The notes under the pieces were generated by a model, which saw only the letters and a list, made by a program, of their open reading frames with translations, was not told the DNA's origin and made no database searches. Below are positions 36,021 to 45,082 of a DNA stretch of 64,000 nt, piece after piece. How positions within the stretch are numbered: position 1 is the first letter of the stretch; each line of letters opens with the position of its first letter. Origin of the DNA: an uncultured Bacteroidota bacterium (GTDB lineage Bacteria > Bacteroidota > Bacteroidia > Bacteroidales > P3). The stretch lies in contig CADCEC010000016.1 of the NCBI GenBank assembly GCA_902800395.1, forward strand, positions 1 through 64,000, given 5' to 3'. Both the position numbers and the translations under genes were made by a program.

Positions 36021-38648
36021 TCACTGGAACAACTGCGTTTGCGTACCTTCGGCAAAACCGAGGCGGTCGTTGTCGGTTCCGTCGGCCGAACCGACGGGCA
36101 CAATTTCTTCTTCAACTTCGAGTGGTTCGGGGTCTGCCTTCACCGGCTCCAGCCAGTTGAACTGGTCAACGGCGAAAGTGGTGACACGCTTGCCTTTGGC
36201 CTTGTAGCTCTTCACGCCGATAAAATCCTCCACATCGATAATCTCGGAGGCTATCTTCTTGCCACTCTCGGGGTTATAGACCACCTCGAGACGCGGATAG
36301 AAGTCGAGAGTAAACGAGAGCATCTGCGAACCATCGTCGTCGAGGAAGAGCGTCTTGCGGTCACTGACCTCTGGTATAAAGCGTTTCAGATAAGGGTAGC
36401 CGTCGGCGGAACGGTAAAGGACTGTAAGCACTTGGTCGGTGCGGAACTTACGCAGCTCCACGAGGTCGTCTTCGAAATGGTTCCCAAGATCGAAACCCAT
36501 AATGCGGTAGTGGGCTGACTGCATGAGCGCCAACAATTTATCGTTTCCGTGAAACTCGCCAAGATATTTTCCTGCCTCGTTCACATTAAGGCGTTTGACG
36601 CTCTCGTCGAACCATATTTTGCGTGCGCTCAACGTAGAGACGCCCTCGTCCTTGAGGTTAATGGAACGGACGGCGTTGCGCGTCAATATGTTTCCAATAG
36701 ACTGACGTCCTTTGATGGCGAGGGTCTTGAAGTCGAAGTCGAAGCTCGTCTTCTTGAGCTTGGGCTTGCTGACGTGATGCACTGTCACCACTTCGGCCTC
36801 CCCGTTGGGATTGGCAGTGAAGTACAGCACCTTGCTTCCTTTCGTCCCTTTGGTGAGGGGATAGTCTTTGTCGCGAGTGACGGAAGTGACGCTGAAGCGC
36901 TTCACCATCACGTAACCATCGGGGCCACCATCGCGGTAGATAAGGTTGTAAACCGTGCGCTCGTCTCGCTTGCGGAACACACTGATAAAGAGTATCTCTG
37001 TGCACTCCTGCGTACCAACAAACCCCTTCTCTTGAATCTTGGTAACCATGAAGGTACCGTCACGACGGAACACAATGATATCATCCATTTTCGAGCATTC
37101 GCAGGCCACCTCGACACCCTCCTCCCTCTTCAGCCCCCAGCCGGCAAAGCCCGTCTGGTAGTTCACATATAGCTTCTCGTTGGCCAATGCCACAGTAGTG
37201 CCCTCGATGTCCTCGAAGTTGCGAATCTCAGTCTTGCGCTCACGACCCTTGCCATATTTCTTCAGGATATCCTGGAAATAACGAACAGCATAGTCGGTAA
37301 GGTGTGCCAAATGATTCTTCACCTCATCGATATTCATTTCGATATTGGCCAGTTCCTCCATCGCCTTCTTGATGTCAAACTTGCTGATTTTCCTGACAGG
37401 TTTCTCGCAGAGTTTCAGCACGTCGTCGCGTGTAATCTCTTTCTTAAACTCCTCCCGATAAGGGTCGAAGGCTTTCTCCATCTGCGCCACCTGGTCATCC
37501 CAACTCTTCGAGCGGTCGTTCTCCATAATCTTATAGATGCGCTTCTCGAAGAAGATTTTCTCCAAACTCACCCAGTGCCAGCGGTCCTCCAGCTCGCCCA
37601 GTTGTATCTCCAGCTCCTGCCGCAACAGGTCTTTGGTACGCATGGTATTGTGGCGCAGGATATCACTGGCAGTCATAAAGACCGGCTTGTCGTTCACAAT
37701 CACGCAGGTCTGCGGCGAAAAGGATATCTGGCAATTCGTGAAAGCATACAGCGCATCGATGGTCTGGTCGGGACTCACACCCGTCGGCAGATACACCACT
37801 ATCTCCACCTCCGCGGCGGTGTTGTCGTCCACCTTCTTAATCTTTATCTTCCCTTTCTCGTTGGCCTTAACTATGGAGTCAATGAGCACATCGGTGGTCA
37901 CACTATAGGGCAACTCGGTGATAACAATCGCCTTGCGCTTCTCGTCGTAATGCATCTTGGAGCGAATGCGCAGGCGACCGCCAAGGGCGGCGTCATTGTA
38001 GCGACTCACGTCGATAAGTCCGCCCGTCGGGAAGTCAGGATAAATCTCAAACTCCTCGCCACGCAATATCTTGACACTGCTCTCCAGCAACTCGCAGAAG
38101 TTATAAGGCAAAATCACACTCGTCAGCGTCACTGCAATACCCTTGGTACCCTGAGCCAGCAGCAGCGGAAACTTTACCGGCAGGGTAACGGGCTCCTGCT
38201 TCCTCCCGTCATAGCTCGGTTTCCACTCCGTCGTCTTGGGGTTGAACACCACATCCTTTGCGAACTTCGACAACCGCGCCTCGATATAACGGCCAGCGGC
38301 GGCATCATCGCCCGTGAGGATGTTGCCCCAGTTACCCTGACAGTCAATAAGCAGGTCTTTCTGCCCCATATTGACCAGAGCGTCCTTGATGCTCATGTCA
38401 CCATGAGGGTGGTACTGCATCGTGTTTCCCACGATATTCGCCACCTTCGTGAAGCGCCCGTCGTCCGTCTCCTCCATAGCGTGGAGAATTCTACGCTGCA
38501 CAGGCTTCAGTCCGTCGTCGATGTCCGGCACCGAGCGGTCCAATATCACATCACTGGCATAGTCTATCCAGTAGTCCTTGAACATCCCGCTCAGCGACAT
38601 CGTCGTCCCCTGTTCTTCCGTATTTATGTTGTTTTCGTTTTCTTCCAT
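36021..38648 (-). CDS. parC: DNA topoisomerase IV/gyrase-type subunit A
   Basis: The 875-residue protein has the type IIA breakage-reunion domain: RSVPDIDDGLKPVQRRIL, QYHPHGDMSIKDALVNM, and catalytic Tyr121 in AAAGRYIEARLS. A long C-terminal region with repeated beta blades follows. In Bacteroidetes the second A-subunit gene of this length and style is normally topoisomerase IV ParC, which unlinks daughter chromosomes; that choice over GyrA is inferred since no B-subunit gene is adjacent. The extreme C-terminus is acidic (PEPLEVEEEIVPVG). Confidence 0.85.
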   Translation of the reverse strand: MEENENNINTEEQGTTMSLSGMFKDYWIDYASDVILDRSVPDIDDGLKPVQRRILHAMEETDDGRFTKVANIVGNTMQYHPHGDMSIKDALVNMGQKDLLIDCQGNWGNILTGDDAAAGRYIEARLSKFAKDVVFNPKTTEWKPSYDGRKQEPVTLPVKFPLLLAQGTKGIAVTLTSVILPYNFCELLESSVKILRGEEFEIYPDFPTGGLIDVSRYNDAALGGRLRIRSKMHYDEKRKAIVITELPYSVTTDVLIDSIVKANEKGKIKIKKVDDNTAAEVEIVVYLPTGVSPDQTIDALYAFTNCQISFSPQTCVIVNDKPVFMTASDILRHNTMRTKDLLRQELEIQLGELEDRWHWVSLEKIFFEKRIYKIMENDRSKSWDDQVAQMEKAFDPYREEFKKEITRDDVLKLCEKPVRKISKFDIKKAMEELANIEMNIDEVKNHLAHLTDYAVRYFQDILKKYGKGRERKTEIRNFEDIEGTTVALANEKLYVNYQTGFAGWGLKREEGVEVACECSKMDDIIVFRRDGTFMVTKIQEKGFVGTQECTEILFISVFRKRDERTVYNLIYRDGGPDGYVMVKRFSVTSVTRDKDYPLTKGTKGSKVLYFTANPNGEAEVVTVHHVSKPKLKKTSFDFDFKTLAIKGRQSIGNILTRNAVRSINLKDEGVSTLSARKIWFDESVKRLNVNEAGKYLGEFHGNDKLLALMQSAHYRIMGFDLGNHFEDDLVELRKFRTDQVLTVLYRSADGYPYLKRFIPEVSDRKTLFLDDDGSQMLSFTLDFYPRLEVVYNPESGKKIASEIIDVEDFIGVKSYKAKGKRVTTFAVDQFNWLEPVKADPEPLEVEEEIVPVGSADGTDNDRLGFAEGTQTQLFQ

Positions 38649-38657
38649 AAAAAAATC

Positions 38658-38685
38658 TAACCGTTAATCTTTAACCGTTAATGGT
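38658..38685 (-). repeat. 7-bp-period array between lepB and parC
   Basis: Units TAACCGT, TAATCTT, TAACCGT and TAATGGT occupy the spacer and cover the lepB stop codon. Confidence 0.8.
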
Positions 38686-40264
38686 TATTAGCGTTCAACA
38701 TTATCCGATCCCATCTCATCCTTCCGTGGTCATTGTCCCAGCTGAAGAGCACCCACTTCGCTTTACCTACAATATGGTCTTCGGGAACAAATCCCCAGTA
38801 GCGGCTGTCCTGACTGTTGTGACGGTTGTCTCCCATCATCCAGTAGTAGTCCTGCTGGAACGTGTAGCTGTCAGCCACGCTGCCGTTGATGTATATCTTG
38901 CCGCCCTTCACCTCGAGGGTGTTGTGCTCGAAAGCAGTAATCACACGTCTGTACCACGGCAGGTTCTCCAACGTCAGTTTCAGCGTCTCACCCTTGGCGG
39001 GAATATGCACCGGACCATAGTTGTCCACCGAGTTGACTATACCCCTCACATTGGGATAGAGCGCCCCATTCGAGTCCGCCGGGAAGTAATACCGTTCTAT
39101 CTCTCTCGCATAGCCCGAAGTCATCAAGTTGTCCATCACCTCTCTCGACACCGACATCACCAGACAGAGATTGCCATTCGAGTCAACAGGCATACCTTGC
39201 GCATTCACCTGTATGGGAAATGCCCCCGCCATATCCTCCTGTGTCATACCACATTCGTCCAGCACCTCTTCTGCAATGTAGTTGCCGGAAAATGTCACCT
39301 TATGGTAGAACTGCACATCTGCCGGATTCTCCACCGCCTCGCCATTGATATGCACCACACCGTTAATGATTTGCAACGTCTCGCCAGGCAGTCCCATGCA
39401 GCGCTTGATGTAGTTCTCACGTTTGTCGATGGGGCGCACCAGAATATCGCCCAATGGGCCATAGTCGGGATGTACAGCATTACCTGCAATAACAGTCTCT
39501 CGTCCAAAAGCTTGGACAGCCTCATAGTAGGTGTATTTTCCATCGAGGAAATTGGTCAGCACCGTGTCGCCCGCCGGAAAATTGAACACCACAGCATCGT
39601 AGCGCTTCACATGCGTGTAGCCCGGAAAACGGTAGTACGGCAACTCAGGCCAGTCTAGATACGACTGTATCTTCGTGCCCACAATGGTATTGTGCATCAG
39701 TGGCAGCGCCAAAGGTGTCATGATGACACGCGGACCATAGGCCAACTTCGTCACCAACAGGTGGTCACCCACCCGCAAACTGCGCTCCATACTCGACGAA
39801 GGAATCGAATACAACTCGAAGACAAATCCTCGGATAATCACAGCCGCGATAAGCGCAAAAACTATCGCCTCGGCCCACTCACGAGCCTGCGAAGTCTTCT
39901 TCGCCTCCGCCTTTCTCTCCTCCTTCGTCAGCTTCTTCGGCTTCTCATACCGCCAGTCGCTCAGCCCCACTATCGGCAAATAGACACACGGCAACAACAC
40001 TGCACCCGTCTGCTCCCAAAAGCTTTTCCGCCCAAACACCTTCGCCGTCTCGTCCACCAACAGCAGGAACATAAAGATATTAATGCCGGGAATCAGCAAC
40101 AACATGTACCACGTCCACGGTTTCCCGCACACCTGCACCCACACGAACATATTGTACACCGGCACCAGCGCCTTCCACGGCGCCACCCCAGCTTTCTTGA
40201 ACACAAACCACAATCCCAGGATTGTGCCCACCACATAAAGCATCAACAGAATCTCGTAAATCAT
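38678..40264 (-). CDS. lepB: Signal peptidase I with N-terminal DUF5684-like membrane domain
   Basis: The 528-residue protein starts with a four-helix membrane region (GVAPWKALVPVYNMFVWVQ, MLLLIPGINIFMFLLLVDE) like DUF5684. A linker and a second membrane anchor follow, then the S26 catalytic domain. Ser158 in IPSSSME and the Lys in KRCMGLPGETL form the dyad, and GDNRHNSQDSRYWG is box E. The periplasmic part carries large inserts, which makes it about 200 residues longer than E. coli LepB. It removes signal peptides from exported proteins. The 5' end overlaps the downstream-coded glycosyltransferase stop by 4 bp. Confidence 0.9.
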   Translation of the reverse strand: MIYEILLMLYVVGTILGLWFVFKKAGVAPWKALVPVYNMFVWVQVCGKPWTWYMLLLIPGINIFMFLLLVDETAKVFGRKSFWEQTGAVLLPCVYLPIVGLSDWRYEKPKKLTKEERKAEAKKTSQAREWAEAIVFALIAAVIIRGFVFELYSIPSSSMERSLRVGDHLLVTKLAYGPRVIMTPLALPLMHNTIVGTKIQSYLDWPELPYYRFPGYTHVKRYDAVVFNFPAGDTVLTNFLDGKYTYYEAVQAFGRETVIAGNAVHPDYGPLGDILVRPIDKRENYIKRCMGLPGETLQIINGVVHINGEAVENPADVQFYHKVTFSGNYIAEEVLDECGMTQEDMAGAFPIQVNAQGMPVDSNGNLCLVMSVSREVMDNLMTSGYAREIERYYFPADSNGALYPNVRGIVNSVDNYGPVHIPAKGETLKLTLENLPWYRRVITAFEHNTLEVKGGKIYINGSVADSYTFQQDYYWMMGDNRHNSQDSRYWGFVPEDHIVGKAKWVLFSWDNDHGRMRWDRIMLNANNH

Positions 40265-41328
40265 ATCTTATCTATTATTTTTATCAGTTTTAGTTTTTCT
40301 TTGTTCCAGTCCATATCTTCGCGGGCTTCGGCGAAATCTTCCTCTTTCCACTCCTTCGACAGCACACCCTTTACCGACTCCGCCAAATATCGGGCGCCCG
40401 CACCTCGCATAACCACGCCGACTCCAAATCGTCGCACCGCCGCAGCCATCTCCGGCAAATTGCTCACCACCATCGGCACACCGGCGGCAACAAAGTCACC
40501 GATACGGTTCGGTAAAGCAAAATGATAACTCAACCCTATATCTTCAAGCATCACAAGCCCCACACTCGCCTGTCTCGTCAACGGCTCCAGCTCCTCCGGT
40601 GTCAGCCTTCCGAGGAACTCGATGCGGTCACTCCACGGCTTGCTCTGGGCATATACCCTCATCTCCTCCAGCAGGTCGCCACCACCAGCAATCACCAGCC
40701 GGCAATCCTCCAGCCACTCCATCGCATCAATCGCCCAATTCACCCCCCTACCCTTATTCACACACCCCTGATACAGCAGCACCCTCCCCCCACTTTCCAC
40801 TCTCCACTTTCCACTCTCCACTTTCCTCTCTCCACACACATTCCTCACCACCGTCATCTCCACGCCGTACTTCTCCTTGTAGTAGTCGGCAATGCTCTGG
40901 CACACAGTGAATAATGCGTCGCATTTCGGCATAAGGCAACGCTCAATGGCGCGCCACACCCACTTTACCAGTGGCTTCTCTTGTATCTCTGGCACTTCAG
41001 GGAAGAGTTCGTGGGCATCCATCACCAGCCTCGCCTTCGTCCGACGGCAGACCTTTGCAGCAAACCAAGAACCAAGGAGTGTGTCTGTATCGTTGGCCCA
41101 AACTACATCGGGTCGTTCTTTCTTCAAGCACCGGAGAAGTTTCAGATTATATTCTGCGTAAAAAATCCATCCACGACAATGTTTGAGCACCAAGTCGTTG
41201 CGGCCGATGACAGACACCTCATAACCCGCCTCACGCAACGCTGCCACATGGCGCATCACCCTCCGGTCGGTCACCAAGTCATTGGTCACCGCCATCACAA
41301 TCCTCCTCGTTTCTCCACTGGCTCTCAA
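40261..41328 (-). CDS. Glycosyltransferase family 4
   Basis: The 355-residue GT-B protein has an N-terminal half with RVMRHVAALREAGYEVSVIGR and VWANDTDTLLGSWFAAK, and a C-terminal half with VLLYQGCVNKGRGVNWAIDAM and LPNRIGDFVAAGVPMVVSNLPEM (split by a helix). It should transfer a sugar to a surface glycan. A 49-bp repeat array (40791-40839) sits exactly between the two halves and adds ERKVESGKWRVESGG. A similar peptide is found in GT9 and DUF4105. Confidence 0.86.
   Translation of the reverse strand: MRASGETRRIVMAVTNDLVTDRRVMRHVAALREAGYEVSVIGRNDLVLKHCRGWIFYAEYNLKLLRCLKKERPDVVWANDTDTLLGSWFAAKVCRRTKARLVMDAHELFPEVPEIQEKPLVKWVWRAIERCLMPKCDALFTVCQSIADYYKEKYGVEMTVVRNVCGERKVESGKWRVESGGRVLLYQGCVNKGRGVNWAIDAMEWLEDCRLVIAGGGDLLEEMRVYAQSKPWSDRIEFLGRLTPEELEPLTRQASVGLVMLEDIGLSYHFALPNRIGDFVAAGVPMVVSNLPEMAAAVRRFGVGVVMRGAGARYLAESVKGVLSKEWKEEDFAEAREDMDWNKEKLKLIKIIDKI
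40791..40839 (-). repeat. In-frame 7-bp array inside the GT4 gene (seven units)
   Basis: Plus-strand units alternate CACTTTC and CACTCTC and end with CTCTCTC and CACACAC. The coding strand gives KVESGKWRVESG. Confidence 0.9.
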
Positions 41329-41400
41329 AATCTTAATCTATATTTTTTAGATTTTTAAAATAAATATATTAACTTAGTAACGAAGTATAAAAAAAAATCG

Positions 41401-41408
41401 TATTTTTG
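41401..41408 (+). promoter_or_regulatory. -7 box of the META lipoprotein gene
   Basis: TATTTTTG followed by CA, 28 bp before the GTG start; this also argues against any start before 41415. Confidence 0.6.
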
Positions 41409-41435
41409 CACCCGAATTATTTATCAACAAACCTT

Positions 41436-41900
41436 GTGAAAAACATCCTTAAAATACTCCTGCCGATACTGATAGCGATTACACTCACCGCCTGCGCCAG
41501 CACAGCCACTCAAGCAATCAAACAATCAAACAATCAAACAAATTCGCTTGACAAAGACCAAGTCTGGCAACTCGTTAAAATCCAGGGGCGCAAGGTTTCC
41601 AAAAACGACAAAACCGTCACTTTGACTTTCAATCCTGAAGCCGAAAGTTTTCGCGGCATGACAGCCTGTAACTTCTATGCCGGTACCTACACCCTCGGCG
41701 AATCCTCCCCAACCAATGGGCGACACTCCTTTTCCATCGTCACCTTTGGCTCAGGCTCTATCCTCTGCCCCGAGGCCGACATGAACGCCGAAGGACGCTT
41801 CCTCTCCGTGTTCGAAAAAGCCAACTACATCCTCATTGACGAATTCACCCTCTCCTTCTACCGCGACAACAAAGAAATCCTACTCTTCGAATTGCAATGA
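41436..41900 (+). CDS. META-domain lipoprotein (GTG start)
   Basis: From GTG at 41436 the product has 154 residues with a lipoprotein signal (VKNILKILLPILIAITLTAC, Cys20). The mature part is a META/HslJ-like domain (DQVWQLVKIQGRKVSKND, RGMTACNFYAGTY, LCPEADMNAEGRFLSVFEKA). Immediately after the lipobox an 8-bp array encodes QAIKQSNNQTNS as linker. An in-frame TTG at 41406 lies within the -7 box and is not credible as start. The stop overlaps the NUDIX start by 4 bp. Role in the envelope is unknown. Confidence 0.82.
   Translation: MKNILKILLPILIAITLTACASTATQAIKQSNNQTNSLDKDQVWQLVKIQGRKVSKNDKTVTLTFNPEAESFRGMTACNFYAGTYTLGESSPTNGRHSFSIVTFGSGSILCPEADMNAEGRFLSVFEKANYILIDEFTLSFYRDNKEILLFELQ
41511..41542 (+). 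repeat. In-frame 8-bp array inside the META lipoprotein gene
   Basis: Units CAAGCAAT, CAAACAAT, CAAACAAT and CAAACAAA. The same word in the same coding orientation is found in hflX. Confidence 0.9.
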
Positions 41901-42394
41901 AAGTCAGCTATAAATATCACACCTTCAACGTCCCGCTCTGCCTGCTACGCTACCTAAAATGCCACATGCGGTGGGTGCGCGCTGCCGGCGGCATCGTCAC
42001 TGCCCCCGACGGCACCATGCTCCTCATTCAACGTAACGGCCGCTGGGACCTCCCCAAAGGTAAGGTTGAGTCTGGCGAAACCCTCCTCCAAGCTGCCATA
42101 CGCGAGGTCGAGGAGGAGACTGGCATACTATCCACAGCACACTACACAATACCCACTAAATCCTACCACCTCTTCCGTGCCCCTAAAGCCTGGCTCAAGG
42201 GCCCTAACCCACCCTCACACAAATGGCATCTCAAGCAGACCTCTTGGTTCCCCCTAACGGCTGAGAAACAACCCGGCACTCCCCAACAGGAAGAAGGCAT
42301 CACCGATGTCGTCTGGGTCACTCCCAACGAATGGCACCGCCGCCTCTCCACCTCCTACGGCACCCTTAGAACCCTCGAAAAAAAGATTCGTTAA
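41897..42394 (+). CDS. NUDIX hydrolase
   Basis: The 165-residue protein has a complete NUDIX box, GKVESGETLLQAAIREVEEE followed by TGI (about residues 55-77), after a WDLP segment. Such enzymes hydrolyse nucleoside diphosphate derivatives or related metabolites; the substrate cannot be assigned. It starts inside the META gene's stop region (ATGA overlap) and is followed 24 bp later by dprA. Confidence 0.92.
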   Translation: MKVSYKYHTFNVPLCLLRYLKCHMRWVRAAGGIVTAPDGTMLLIQRNGRWDLPKGKVESGETLLQAAIREVEEETGILSTAHYTIPTKSYHLFRAPKAWLKGPNPPSHKWHLKQTSWFPLTAEKQPGTPQQEEGITDVVWVTPNEWHRRLSTSYGTLRTLEKKIR

Positions 42395-42412
42395 ATTCGC
42401 ACAATTCGCCGA
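42386..42412 (+). repeat. 9-bp array between the NUDIX gene and dprA
   Basis: Units ATTCGTTAA, ATTCGCACA and ATTCGCCGA. The first covers the NUDIX stop codon. Confidence 0.82.
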
Positions 42413-42418
42413 CGAACA

Positions 42419-43519
42419 ATGGAAATACTCTCGCAGATAGCTCTCACCTTCACCCCCGGATTAGGCAATACCTCTATCCGTCGTCTCGTCGACCTCTACC
42501 CCGACGAGGACATCTTCTCGCTGCCCAAATCCGAACTGAAAAAAGCATTTGGCTCACATAAGTCCGTTCTCGACAACATCCTCAACAAGACTGCTTTCCA
42601 GCGTGCCGAGGAGGAACTTCGCTTCTGCGAACAGAGCCATATCCGTCCCCTCTTCTTCACCTCGCCAGACTATCCCGAACGTCTCAACCGTCCCGAAACC
42701 GACGACTGTCCCGCTCTGCTCTACGTCCTCGGTTCTGCCAACCTTAATCCCGAACGTTCCGTTGCCGTTGTTGGTACCCGTCGCGCTACTGCTTATGGTC
42801 GCGACAACACCGACCGTCTTATCCGCGAACTTAAATCATACAATACACAAATAATCAGCGGACTTGCATACGGTATCGATACCGCTGCCCATACCGCTGC
42901 ACTTGATTATAATCTGCCCACCGTTGCCGTCCTCGGTCACGGTCTCGACCAAATCTATCCTGCACAGAATCGTCCCCTGGCGAAACGTATCCTCGAGGCA
43001 GGTGGTGCCCTCGTCACCGAGTACCCTTCGGGAACTGCCATCAATCCCCGTTTCTTTCCCGCCCGCAACCGCATCATTGCAGCTCTGGCAGATGCTACCG
43101 TCGTTGTGGAGGCTTCCGAGAAAGGTGGAGCTCTTATCACAGCCGCCATCGCGGCCAGCTATCACCGCGAAGTTCTCTCTGTGCCAGGTCGACTTACCGA
43201 CAGCTACTCTCGCGGCACCAACAACCTCATCGCCACTAACCGCGCACTCTTAGTCCGCGACGCCGACGATATTGCTTTCCAACTCGGTTGGCCGCTTTTA
43301 GGCCGGCAGACCGAGATGAAGGAGTTGAAAGATAGTTATAAACTTTCATCAGACGAACAAAAGATTGTCAACGTTTTGAATGAGTATGACCACATGGGGC
43401 TCGAAGAGATTGCCTCCGCCACCTCTTTCTCTCTCCCTAAAACGGCCTCACACCTTTTCAACCTCGAGATGAATAAAGTTGTTCGCACGCTTCCCGGCCA
43501 TCTCTATCAATTAATTTAA
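42419..43519 (+). CDS. dprA: DNA-processing protein DprA
   Basis: The 366-residue protein has an N-terminal helix-hairpin-helix region (LTFTPGLGNTSIRRLVDLYP), the Rossmann DprA core (VAVVGTRRATAYGRD, SGLAYGIDTAAHTAAL, LGHGLDQIYPAQNRPLAKRI, FPARNRIIAALADATVVVEA) and a C-terminal winged helix. DprA loads RecA onto incoming single-stranded DNA during transformation. Its 3' end overlaps the convergent TrmH gene by 9 bp. Confidence 0.95.
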   Translation: MEILSQIALTFTPGLGNTSIRRLVDLYPDEDIFSLPKSELKKAFGSHKSVLDNILNKTAFQRAEEELRFCEQSHIRPLFFTSPDYPERLNRPETDDCPALLYVLGSANLNPERSVAVVGTRRATAYGRDNTDRLIRELKSYNTQIISGLAYGIDTAAHTAALDYNLPTVAVLGHGLDQIYPAQNRPLAKRILEAGGALVTEYPSGTAINPRFFPARNRIIAALADATVVVEASEKGGALITAAIAASYHREVLSVPGRLTDSYSRGTNNLIATNRALLVRDADDIAFQLGWPLLGRQTEMKELKDSYKLSSDEQKIVNVLNEYDHMGLEEIASATSFSLPKTASHLFNLEMNKVVRTLPGHLYQLI

Positions 43520-44290
43520 TTCCCAGAAGGCTACCGAAGCGGCGGCGGCGACGTTCAAGGAGTCGACGCCACGCTGCATCGGGATTTTCGCCACATAGTC
43601 GCACTGGCGCAACACACTGTCGCTTAGTCCATCGCCCTCTGTACCCATGATTATGGCCAACCGATTGGGTTCCTTCAAACAGGGGTCGTCGATACTAACC
43701 GACCTATCAGTCAATGCCAGAGCCACCGTCTTAAATCCCTGTTCTTTCAGCTGGTTGTAGTTATCGAGATAGGTCCACGGAATCTGGAAGACCGTTCCCA
43801 TACTTACGCGGCAGGCTCGACGGTTGAGGGGGTCGCAGCATGTTCTAGTCAGCAGCAGGGCATCGATACCCAAGGCTGCTGCAGCACGGAAGATGGCGCC
43901 GGTGTTTTCCGAGTTGACCACCGAGTCCATTACCGCAATGCGTCGGGCTTTTTCACATACCTCTCCTATCCCACGCGACATGGGGCGGTGCATACAGCAG
44001 AGTATTCCCCTGCTGAGTTCATAGCCGGTTAGTTGCTTCAGTGTTTCCCTCTTCCCGGTGTATACCGGCACTTCGGCGTTCAATGCTTCTATCTGCTCCA
44101 AGAATTTCTCCTCGCAGAGGAACGATACGGGTTTTACCCCGTGTTGAAGTGCCACACGGATTACTTTTTCGCTTTCGCAGATAAAGAGGCCCTCTTCTGG
44201 ATGCAGACGGTTTCTCAACTGCCCTTCCGTCAGTCTCGCATACGGTGCCACCTCGGGCATTTCCAAGGATTCTACATGAATCACATTCAT
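43511..44290 (-). CDS. TrmH/SpoU-family RNA methyltransferase
   Basis: The 259-residue protein has the SPOUT motifs: VVNSENTGAIFRAAAALG (motif 1), LAIIMGTEGDGLSDSVL (motif 2) and IPMQRGVDSLNVAAAASVAFW (motif 3). An N-terminal substrate-binding domain precedes them. It should methylate the 2'-O of a ribose in tRNA or rRNA; the target is not readable. It converges with dprA. Confidence 0.92.
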   Translation of the reverse strand: MNVIHVESLEMPEVAPYARLTEGQLRNRLHPEEGLFICESEKVIRVALQHGVKPVSFLCEEKFLEQIEALNAEVPVYTGKRETLKQLTGYELSRGILCCMHRPMSRGIGEVCEKARRIAVMDSVVNSENTGAIFRAAAALGIDALLLTRTCCDPLNRRACRVSMGTVFQIPWTYLDNYNQLKEQGFKTVALALTDRSVSIDDPCLKEPNRLAIIMGTEGDGLSDSVLRQCDYVAKIPMQRGVDSLNVAAAASVAFWELN

Positions 44291-44324
44291 CCTGACTATT
44301 CTCTTATTGATTATACTCTATTAT

Positions 44325-44972
44325 CTAAAACTTATATCCCAGGGAGATTCCCCAGGAGGGCTGACGATAGCCTTCTATATGCCAGTGCGACTTGATGTAG
44401 GTTGCTTTCTTGCTTTCTGGTTTCCATTCTCCATCCCCGGGACTTCCCATTGCCATATACCAGAGTTGGAGGCTGAGATGGTTCCAGAGGGTGAGTTCGG
44501 CCGACAGTTTGCCGGCGAGTCCCCAGCCACTTTCGCCTCTATCGTCCACCACCATCGGCGAGGTCTGCTGCTGGCAGTGGATGTAGCGGAAGTGTGTTCC
44601 CAGTGCGATTTGAAAAGTAATATTGTGGTTAGCGGGACGGCTGAGTGGCAGTCGGTAGCCGACACCGAGCATGATGGGTATGAACTGGTAGCGTTTCACA
44701 TGGAAGGCTGTGTCCAATATCAGTGCCTCGAGGTTGGGGTGTTCCTGGCGGAGTTGTTGTAGTTGTCCCACTTCGGCTGTCAGCAGCCAGGATTCTCCCA
44801 AAGCATAACCTCCACGGAGGGCCGTTGCCAGACTGGTGCGCAGAGGTGGGGCGTTGTCGCTGGAGAGCACGGGCAGTCCCACACCGCCATAGAGCGCACA
44901 CTCCCACTGCCCCCTAACAGGCAGACAGACAGCACTCAGCAGCAAGCATAAAACGGCAATCCGGCACCTCAT
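44325..44972 (-). CDS. Putative outer-membrane beta-barrel protein
   Basis: From the ATG at 44972 the product has 215 residues with a Sec signal (MRCRIAVLCLLLSAVCLPVRG). The mature part has amphipathic beta-strands ending in an aromatic residue (WGISLGYKF), typical of small outer-membrane barrels. A longer frame starting at 45053 would add an implausible leader before the signal peptide. No family is recognised. Confidence 0.65.
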   Translation of the reverse strand: MRCRIAVLCLLLSAVCLPVRGQWECALYGGVGLPVLSSDNAPPLRTSLATALRGGYALGESWLLTAEVGQLQQLRQEHPNLEALILDTAFHVKRYQFIPIMLGVGYRLPLSRPANHNITFQIALGTHFRYIHCQQQTSPMVVDDRGESGWGLAGKLSAELTLWNHLSLQLWYMAMGSPGDGEWKPESKKATYIKSHWHIEGYRQPSWGISLGYKF

Positions 44973-45028
44973 TTTTTTCACGTTACGTGGTAATAACGCA
45001 ATATCTAAAAAAAAATTATGAAAAAAAA

Positions 45029-45060
45029 TTTTGTCAACTAAAAAACAATTCATATTTTTG
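45029..45060 (+). promoter_or_regulatory. Promoter of the gene at 45083
   Basis: TTG at 45031-45033 and TATTTTTG at 45053-45060 with 19 bp between them. Confidence 0.72.
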
Positions 45061-45082
45061 CATTTTGAAAAACAATATTGTT

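Noticed and set aside
37302-38660. Open frame of 452 codons on the plus strand opposite parC
   Set aside because: It is His/Arg/Gln-rich shadow sequence over a conserved topoisomerase gene and no family is recognisable.
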